Source: an uncultured Muribaculaceae bacterium
GTDB lineage: Bacteria > Bacteroidota > Bacteroidia > Bacteroidales > Muribaculaceae
Length of the DNA stretch: 64,000 nucleotides
NCBI GenBank assembly: GCA_934667475.1
Contig: CAKUMB010000002.1
Location: forward strand, 62,001 to 126,000
Reading direction: 5' to 3'
The first letter of the stretch is position 1. The number at the start of each line of letters is the position of its first letter. The notes under the pieces are model-generated. The model was given only the letters and a program-made list of their open reading frames with translations, had not been told where the DNA came from and did not search any database. Both the position numbers and the translations under genes were made by a program. Positions 59,191 to 64,000 of the stretch are shown piece by piece.

Positions 59191-60525
59191 ATGAAGTACA
59201 GATTATTAACACTATTAGGACTCATGGCATTGAGCAGTGCCTCGATGCCTGCGTGGTCGCAAGACTACGATGACATCTACTACGATGCAAGCACATCGGG
59301 CAAGAAGACTGAAAAAGCCACCGTGGTGAAGGCGCAGCAGCCCAAACGGATGGTGGTGCGCAGCAACCAACCCTACACCGTGACCATACAGCCGAGCAGC
59401 AACATAGTGAACGGCCGTGATGTGGACGAGTATAACCGCCGCGGCAACTACGACAACTACGGCTATGCCGACACAGCCAGCATCGACACGCTGGCCGAGC
59501 AGGGCAACTTTGCAAACACTCAGCGCATCGAGCGCTTCTACAACCCCGACATAATCATCAACAGCAACGACAACGACCTGGTGACGATGTATTACGACAA
59601 CACGCCAAGCGTTAATCTCACTATAGGCACCACATGGTGGGGCCCGACCATAGGCTTCGGCTGGGACGGCTGGTATTCACCATGGTCCTACTCCTACTAC
59701 GACCCGTGGTTCTACCGCGGATGGTATGGCCCGCACTTCTACGCCGGCTGGAACTGGGGATGGTATGACCCGTTCTTCAGTTGGAACTGGGGATGGGGCT
59801 GCGACTGGGGCTGGCACGGCCCGGGTTGGGGCTGGGGAGGCCCGCACTGGGGCGGCCCTGCACACGACTGGGCTTGGGGCGGACGCCCCTACCGCGACAG
59901 CCGCATTGAGGGCGGACGCCGGCCTATGGGCATCGGCAACAACGGCCGCAACGGCTTTGCCACAGCCAGCAACGGCAATAGCGGCAACGCAGTGGCCGGA
60001 CGCCGACCGATGGGCGTGAACAGTGCCACACGCAGCAACATTGGCAATTCAACCGCAACCAACTACAACAACAACTATAACAACAGCGGTGTGCGCACCA
60101 CCACCGTGACGGGCCACCGCGGCAGCGGCAACTTTGGCAACACCACCGGCAGCTCGACAGCAACTGCCACAGGCAACCGCGCCACAGTGGGCAATGTGGG
60201 CAACATGAGCCGCCGGCCCATGATGACCACCAGCACCGCCCGCGAGAGCGTGTATGGCGGCCAGCAGAGCATGAGCAGCCGCAACAGTGGCAGCAACACC
60301 ACCACCCAGCACGTGTATGTGCCCAGCACCGAGCGCCGCAGCACCACAGTCAACAACAGCTCACGCAGCTGGGAGAGCAACCGCAACAGTTCAAGCTCGT
60401 CGTCGAGCTGGGGCGGCAGCCGCAGCTGGGGTGGCAGTTCAAGAGGTTCGTTTGGCGGAGGTTCGTTTGGCGGAGGCAACCGCGGTGGCGGCGGCTTCTC
60501 GGGCGGTGGCGGCCATCGCCGCTGA
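59191..60525 (+). CDS. secreted tryptophan/glycine/asparagine-rich protein of unknown function
   Basis: A 444-residue exported protein with a signal peptide (about 1-23, ending PAWSQ). Residues 24-145 form a polar domain containing TASIDTLAEQGNFANTQRIE and YNPDIIINSNDNDL. Residues 149-229 hold 20 tryptophans alternating with Gly, Tyr and Pro. The C-terminal half is low-complexity: Asn/Thr/Ser/Gly-rich with three RRPM motifs (near 243, 271 and 341), a Ser run (about 400-406) and a Gly/Arg/Phe-rich end. No catalytic motif is seen. I recall similarly built hypothetical proteins in other Bacteroidales but no function. The FadL-family gene follows 67 nt later. Confidence 0.82.
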   Translation: MKYRLLTLLGLMALSSASMPAWSQDYDDIYYDASTSGKKTEKATVVKAQQPKRMVVRSNQPYTVTIQPSSNIVNGRDVDEYNRRGNYDNYGYADTASIDTLAEQGNFANTQRIERFYNPDIIINSNDNDLVTMYYDNTPSVNLTIGTTWWGPTIGFGWDGWYSPWSYSYYDPWFYRGWYGPHFYAGWNWGWYDPFFSWNWGWGCDWGWHGPGWGWGGPHWGGPAHDWAWGGRPYRDSRIEGGRRPMGIGNNGRNGFATASNGNSGNAVAGRRPMGVNSATRSNIGNSTATNYNNNYNNSGVRTTTVTGHRGSGNFGNTTGSSTATATGNRATVGNVGNMSRRPMMTTSTARESVYGGQQSMSSRNSGSNTTTQHVYVPSTERRSTTVNNSSRSWESNRNSSSSSSSWGGSRSWGGSSRGSFGGGSFGGGNRGGGGFSGGGGHRR

Positions 60526-60592
60526 TGCGCACCACACCAACACACACATAAAAAACTCTTTACACGACTTTTATAATTAAGCAAACCAGATA

Positions 60593-62197
60593 ATGAACAA
60601 ACCAATCATAGGACTGCTTGTGTGCGGTCTTCCCCTGACAATGAGTGCCCAAGCGGCATTCGATGCACTGCAAATGTCGCAAACCGAGCTGCGAGGCACC
60701 TCGCGCTTCATGTCGATGGCAGGAGCCTACGGTGCCCTCGGCGGCGACCTATCGACCCTCAACCAAAACCCCGCCGGCATAGGCGTGTATCGCAGCAGCG
60801 ACCTGGGCCTGACGCTGGGGCTCGACTTCAACCAGTCGAAATCGGCCGGCATATCGAGCGACGCCACCAAGTTTAATTGCAACAACTTTGGCTACGTGGG
60901 CTCGATGAGGCTAAACAACGATGTGATGCCCAACTTCAACTGGGGCTTCTCGTACAGCCGCATCAACTCATTTAACCGCCACTACCGCGGCAACATGGCC
61001 AATCTGCCCACATCGGTGACCAACTATGTGGCAAGCGCCCTGAACTCGGGCAACTGGAACAAGGGCAACCTCACATTCACCGACTCATACAACCCCTACT
61101 ACGACAGCTATGCACCATGGATAGGCATTCTGAGCTATGACTCCTATCTGATTAACGGCCGCAGCGACGGCTCGCTGCAGGGTCTGTATGGCACCGGCAC
61201 AAGCGGCTATGGCGAGTATGAGATCGACGAGTCGGGCCACACCGATGAATACAGCATCAACTTTGGCGGCAACATCAAGAACACCGTGTATTGGGGCTTG
61301 GGCTTCGGAATCACCGACCTCAGCCGCGACTCATACATGTACTACGGCGAGTCGCTGACCAACGCCTACATCAACGACAACACCAGCGATGAGGGCAACA
61401 TAGTGCGCGGCAAGTCGAACTTCGGCTACGAAAACTACCTGAGCACAAGCGGCACGGGATATAACTTTAAACTGGGCGTAATACTCAAGCCCGTGAACGA
61501 GCTGCGCATTGGCCTCGCATTCCACACCCCCACCTACTATCATCTGAAGGACAGCTACAAGACCGTCAGCAGCTTTGAGATGAGCGGTGTGAACGGCAAC
61601 GGCGAAAACTTCAACTACAACGGTTCGAAAGAGACTGGCGACAAGGGATACTACAACGAGTCGCGCTACACCATCAACACCCCCTGGCGCTTTATTGGCA
61701 GCCTGGCAGGCGTGTTTGGCCGCAGCGGTGTGCTGAGCATGGACTATGAGTATGTGGGCAACACCACAATGCGCGTGGGCGATGATGACGGCAACAACGA
61801 CCCGTCGACCACAGCACAAATCAAGCAATACTACCAACCCACCCACATTATTAGAATCGGTGGAGAATACCGCCTGACTCCAAACTTCAGCTTGCGCGCA
61901 GGATACTCCTACCAGACTTCGCCCGTGAAAGACGAGGTGAAGAACGACATGGAGAACATTGTGACTGTGTCGACCAACCCTGCCTACCAGTTCGACAAGA
62001 CCACGCAATACTACACCTTTGGTGCCGGCTACCGCTACAAGTCGCTCTACCTCGATATGGCCTACGTGCACAAGAGCCGCAAGAGCGAATATCGCGCCAT
62101 TCCGCCCATCGTGGGCACCGATGCCGCACCGGCCATCGGCAACTCGGTAAACGATGAGAACGACCGCGTGTCGGTGACAATAGGATTCAGATTCTAA
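60593..62197 (+). CDS. OmpP1/FadL/TodX-family outer membrane protein
   Basis: A 534-residue outer-membrane beta-barrel for hydrophobic substrates such as fatty acids. A signal peptide (about 1-20) is followed by the family start TELRGTSRFMSMAGAYGALGGDLSTLNQNPAGIGVYRSSD, matching the FadL hatch region with its NPA motif. Further beta-strand alternation continues to the C-terminal aromatic VSVTIGFRF, the outer-membrane insertion signal. Bacteroides relatives are often labelled hemin receptor; that label is not supported by any motif here. A strong terminator follows. Confidence 0.9.
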   Translation: MNKPIIGLLVCGLPLTMSAQAAFDALQMSQTELRGTSRFMSMAGAYGALGGDLSTLNQNPAGIGVYRSSDLGLTLGLDFNQSKSAGISSDATKFNCNNFGYVGSMRLNNDVMPNFNWGFSYSRINSFNRHYRGNMANLPTSVTNYVASALNSGNWNKGNLTFTDSYNPYYDSYAPWIGILSYDSYLINGRSDGSLQGLYGTGTSGYGEYEIDESGHTDEYSINFGGNIKNTVYWGLGFGITDLSRDSYMYYGESLTNAYINDNTSDEGNIVRGKSNFGYENYLSTSGTGYNFKLGVILKPVNELRIGLAFHTPTYYHLKDSYKTVSSFEMSGVNGNGENFNYNGSKETGDKGYYNESRYTINTPWRFIGSLAGVFGRSGVLSMDYEYVGNTTMRVGDDDGNNDPSTTAQIKQYYQPTHIIRIGGEYRLTPNFSLRAGYSYQTSPVKDEVKNDMENIVTVSTNPAYQFDKTTQYYTFGAGYRYKSLYLDMAYVHKSRKSEYRAIPPIVGTDAAPAIGNSVNDENDRVSVTIGFRF

Positions 62198-62223
62198 TTT
62201 AATTACGTTTATACATATACCGA

Positions 62224-62258
62224 ACGGGGCCCGCTGCCGATAGCGGGCCCCGTTTTTT
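62224..62258 (+). terminator. terminator after the FadL-family gene
   Basis: ACGGGGCCCGCT (62224-62235) and AGCGGGCCCCGT (62242-62253) form a 12-bp perfect stem with a 6-nt loop, followed by TTTTTT. Confidence 0.92.
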
Positions 62259-62394
62259 AATTTCAAGGATATGTGGATAAAGTTTGGCGACTGATGGCGG
62301 CATGACAAACAACAGCGCACAAGCCGAAACAGGATATGGAAACCCCATTCTGACATGTGCGCTGCTGTTAATGTCGGGGTGCGATGGCGGCCTA

Positions 62395-62826
62395 CTACTT
62401 CAGGGCCTTGCCGGCACTGAAGGCGTCGCCCACACGCTTGCCAAGGGCCACGTAGCCATTGGCCATGGGATTGAATGTGATAAGGTTCATCTTTTCGATG
62501 TCGGGCACTCCGGCAGCGTTGAGATACTTTTCATCGCACACCACGTCAACGATTTCGGCCACCAGATTGTAGCCCGACTTAGATTCACCGATTTTTTGCT
62601 TGATGCGGCACTCGAGTGTGATGGGGAAGCAAGTGAAACGCGGAGCGTTGACGCTGCCGGCCTTCACAGCAGTCCATCCGGTCTTTGCCATTTTTCCGGG
62701 GTCGTTTTTCGCGCTCACGAGGCCCACATAGTCGGCCTCGGTCATGGTGTCGGCAGTGGCGAAAGCCACTGTGAAGTCGCCGCAGCGGTCGAGGTTGTCA
62801 GTGGTGGAATAACGCCTTTGCGTCAA
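62395..62826 (-). pseudogene. flavin reductase-like (FMN split-barrel) gene, 5'-truncated
   Basis: About 143 codons match the C-terminal three quarters of a flavin reductase family protein (TDNLDRCGDFTVAFATAD, EADYVGLVSA, FPITLECRIKQKIGES, VAEIVDVVCDE). The first 45-55 residues of the family, with the FMN-phosphate region, are missing: directly upstream lies a TGA, then the tag stop at 62838. Only a TTG (62826) can start this frame. An ATG at 62833 lies in another frame and runs into a stop after 11 codons. The gene is probably decayed by deletion of its 5' part; a functional short form is less likely. Confidence 0.6.
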
Positions 62827-62837
62827 CTTTCATATGG

Positions 62838-63419
62838 CTATTTATCGAGTTGCTGATGCAGCCAGCAGCCCTCTTCATGCGAATTGATTACGCCAGTGGC
62901 CTGCAAAAGTGAATAGACTATTTTGGTGCCCACAAACTTCATGCCGCGCCTCTTTAGGTCGGCCGACACGGCATCGGACAGCGCCGACGAACTTTTGCCG
63001 GTCTCAAAAATCACATGGCCACCGGTGAAATGCCAAATGTAGCGGCTGAACGAGCCGCACTCCAGCTGCACTTGCTGAAACACCTGCGCATTGGTGACGG
63101 CGGCCTTGATTTTAGGGCGGTTGCGTATGATGGCCGGATTGGCACACAGCGAATCGATTTTCTCTGGGCCATAGGCTGCCACCTTAAGGCAGTCGAAGCC
63201 GTTAAAAGCCTCACGGAAAGCCTCGCGCTTATTGAGCACGCACTCCCACGACAGCCCTGCCTGAAACATCTCGAGCAGCAGCATCTCAAACATCTTGTGG
63301 TCGTCGGAGCGCACAGGCCTCCCCCACTCCGCGTCGTGATAGCTCACATAGAGCGGGTTGGCCAAATTACACCAGCGGCAGCGCGGCTTGCCATCGCGCA
63401 CAACCGTGTGTCTATCCAT
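62838..63419 (-). CDS. tag: DNA-3-methyladenine glycosylase I
   Basis: Removes 3-methyladenine from alkylated DNA in base excision repair. It is 193 residues from ATG 63419, chosen because it begins MDRHTVVRDGKPRCRWC, 1 nt after the lepA stop; an upstream in-frame start overlaps lepA. Tag motifs: the zinc-binding CRWC near the N-terminus, YHDAEWGRPVRSDDHKMFEMLLLE, FQAGLSWECVLNKREAFREAF and the C-terminal VGTKIVYSLLQATGVINSHEEGCW, which supplies the remaining His/Cys ligands. The gene is intact, unlike its downstream neighbour. Confidence 0.93.
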   Translation of the reverse strand: MDRHTVVRDGKPRCRWCNLANPLYVSYHDAEWGRPVRSDDHKMFEMLLLEMFQAGLSWECVLNKREAFREAFNGFDCLKVAAYGPEKIDSLCANPAIIRNRPKIKAAVTNAQVFQQVQLECGSFSRYIWHFTGGHVIFETGKSSSALSDAVSADLKRRGMKFVGTKIVYSLLQATGVINSHEEGCWLHQQLDK

Positions 63420-63420
63420 G

Positions 63421-64000
63421 TCAGTCGAGTTTAAGCACGGCAAGGAATGCCTTTTGCGGCACTTGCACGGTGCCTATCTGCTTCATGCGTTTCTTGCCAG
63501 CCTTCTGCTTCTCAAGCAGTTTGCGCTTGCGGCTCACATCGCCGCCATAGCACTTTGCAGTCACGTCTTTACGCACGGCCTTCACCGTTTCGCGCGCCAC
63601 AATTTTGGCGCCGATGGCGGCCTGAATGGCGATGTCGAACTGCTGACGCGGTATGAGTTCCTTCAGCTTCTCGCACATGCGGCGGCCCAGCGTCACGGCA
63701 TTGTCGACGTGCGTGAGCGAACTGAGTGCGTCCACGGGCTGGCCGTTGAGCAAGATGTCGAGCTTGATGAGCTTGGCCTCGCGATATGAACTGATGTAGT
63801 AGTCAAACGAGGCGTATCCCTTGCTGATAGACTTCAGCTTGTCGTAGAAGTCAATCACTATTTCGCCCAGCGGAATGTCGAAGTGCAGCTCCATGCGGTT
63901 GCCCGATATGTATTCCTGCTTGGTGAGGATGCCGCGCTTGCTAAGGCACAGCGTGATTATGGGCCCCATGTAGTCGGACAGGGTGATGATCGACGCATTG
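63421..64000 (-). CDS. lepA: elongation factor 4 (LepA), C-terminal part
   Basis: Ribosome back-translocase GTPase. Only the last 192 codons are in the window; the gene continues past the right edge. The visible part is the EF-G domain V-like region and the LepA-specific C-terminal domain: ITLSDYMGPIITLCLSKRG, MELHFDIPLGEIVIDFYDKLKS, SKGYASFDYYISSYREAKLIK, QFDIAIQAAIGAKIVARE and the terminal KCYGGDVSRKRKLLEKQKAGKKRMK. The C-terminus (PQKAFLAVLKLD) is typical. It is upstream of tag with one base between them, so probably operonic. Confidence 0.96.
   Translation of the reverse strand, partial: NASIITLSDYMGPIITLCLSKRGILTKQEYISGNRMELHFDIPLGEIVIDFYDKLKSISKGYASFDYYISSYREAKLIKLDILLNGQPVDALSSLTHVDNAVTLGRRMCEKLKELIPRQQFDIAIQAAIGAKIVARETVKAVRKDVTAKCYGGDVSRKRKLLEKQKAGKKRMKQIGTVQVPQKAFLAVLKLD

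Overview
The window reads as the chromosome of a Bacteroidales gut bacterium, possibly a Muribaculaceae or Prevotella relative (family level is a guess). Supporting signs are TAnnTTTG -7 boxes about 20 nt after a TTG element before many genes, absence of strong Shine-Dalgarno sequences, a type IX secretion C-terminal domain, a Na+-pumping methylmalonyl-CoA decarboxylase operon, PPi-dependent phosphofructokinase, carboxynorspermidine decarboxylase, and the Bacteroidetes-type omega subunit behind bamD. No tRNA, rRNA, CRISPR array, IS element or prophage was seen. The RNA gene found is rnpB.

Layout. 1-2.9 kb (minus): 5' part of clpC, then a small envelope/stress cluster (unknown protein, holin-family membrane protein, two YtxH proteins). 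3.1-5.3 kb (plus): bamD-rpoZ, a small unknown gene and an orphan HsdR_N-type nuclease domain. 5.4-11.3 kb (plus): uvrD-nspC-fprA-holA. 11.4-20 kb: degP, a CDF transporter, rnpB, a LysE-type exporter, a CBM9-like protein, a secreted phosphoesterase/beta-propeller fusion and dnaK. 20.2-24.9 kb (plus): mce-mmdA-oadG-like-mmdC-mmdB, the propionate-forming sodium pump. 25-32.8 kb (plus): GH13 enzyme, prs, a secreted propeller protein and a 1255-residue amidase with a T9SS sorting domain. 32.9-46 kb: a flippase (plus) facing a ten-gene exopolysaccharide operon (minus). 46.3-58.8 kb (minus): pfp, kdsB with a degenerate M16 protein, glycogen synthase and glucan phosphorylase, ABC-F ATPase and M13 peptidase. 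59.2-62.2 kb (plus): a tryptophan/glycine-rich secreted protein and a FadL-family porin. 62.4-64 kb (minus): lepA 3' end, tag and a 5'-truncated flavin reductase.

Two observations stand out. First, clpC and dnaK, 18.5 kb apart, both carry near-perfect sigma-54 type -24/-12 elements (TGGCAC-N5-TTGCW with GG-N10-GC spacing) 80-86 nt before their ATG, and I see no convincing TAnnTTTG box for either. degP has a weaker version at the same distance. This suggests a sigma-54-driven chaperone/protease regulon, rather than the HrcA/CIRCE or sigma-32 control familiar elsewhere. Second, the polysaccharide operon combines a WecA-like initiator, WecC (UDP-ManNAc dehydrogenase) and a GT26 WecG/TagA-type transferase, which could build a ManNAcA-GlcNAc lipid as in enterobacterial common antigen. 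It also holds a TupA-like ATP-grasp ligase that might attach an amino acid to the uronic acid, and two EpsG/Wzy-like polymerases, but no WecB epimerase.

All calls come from reading the sequence and from memory of the families. No database search was run.
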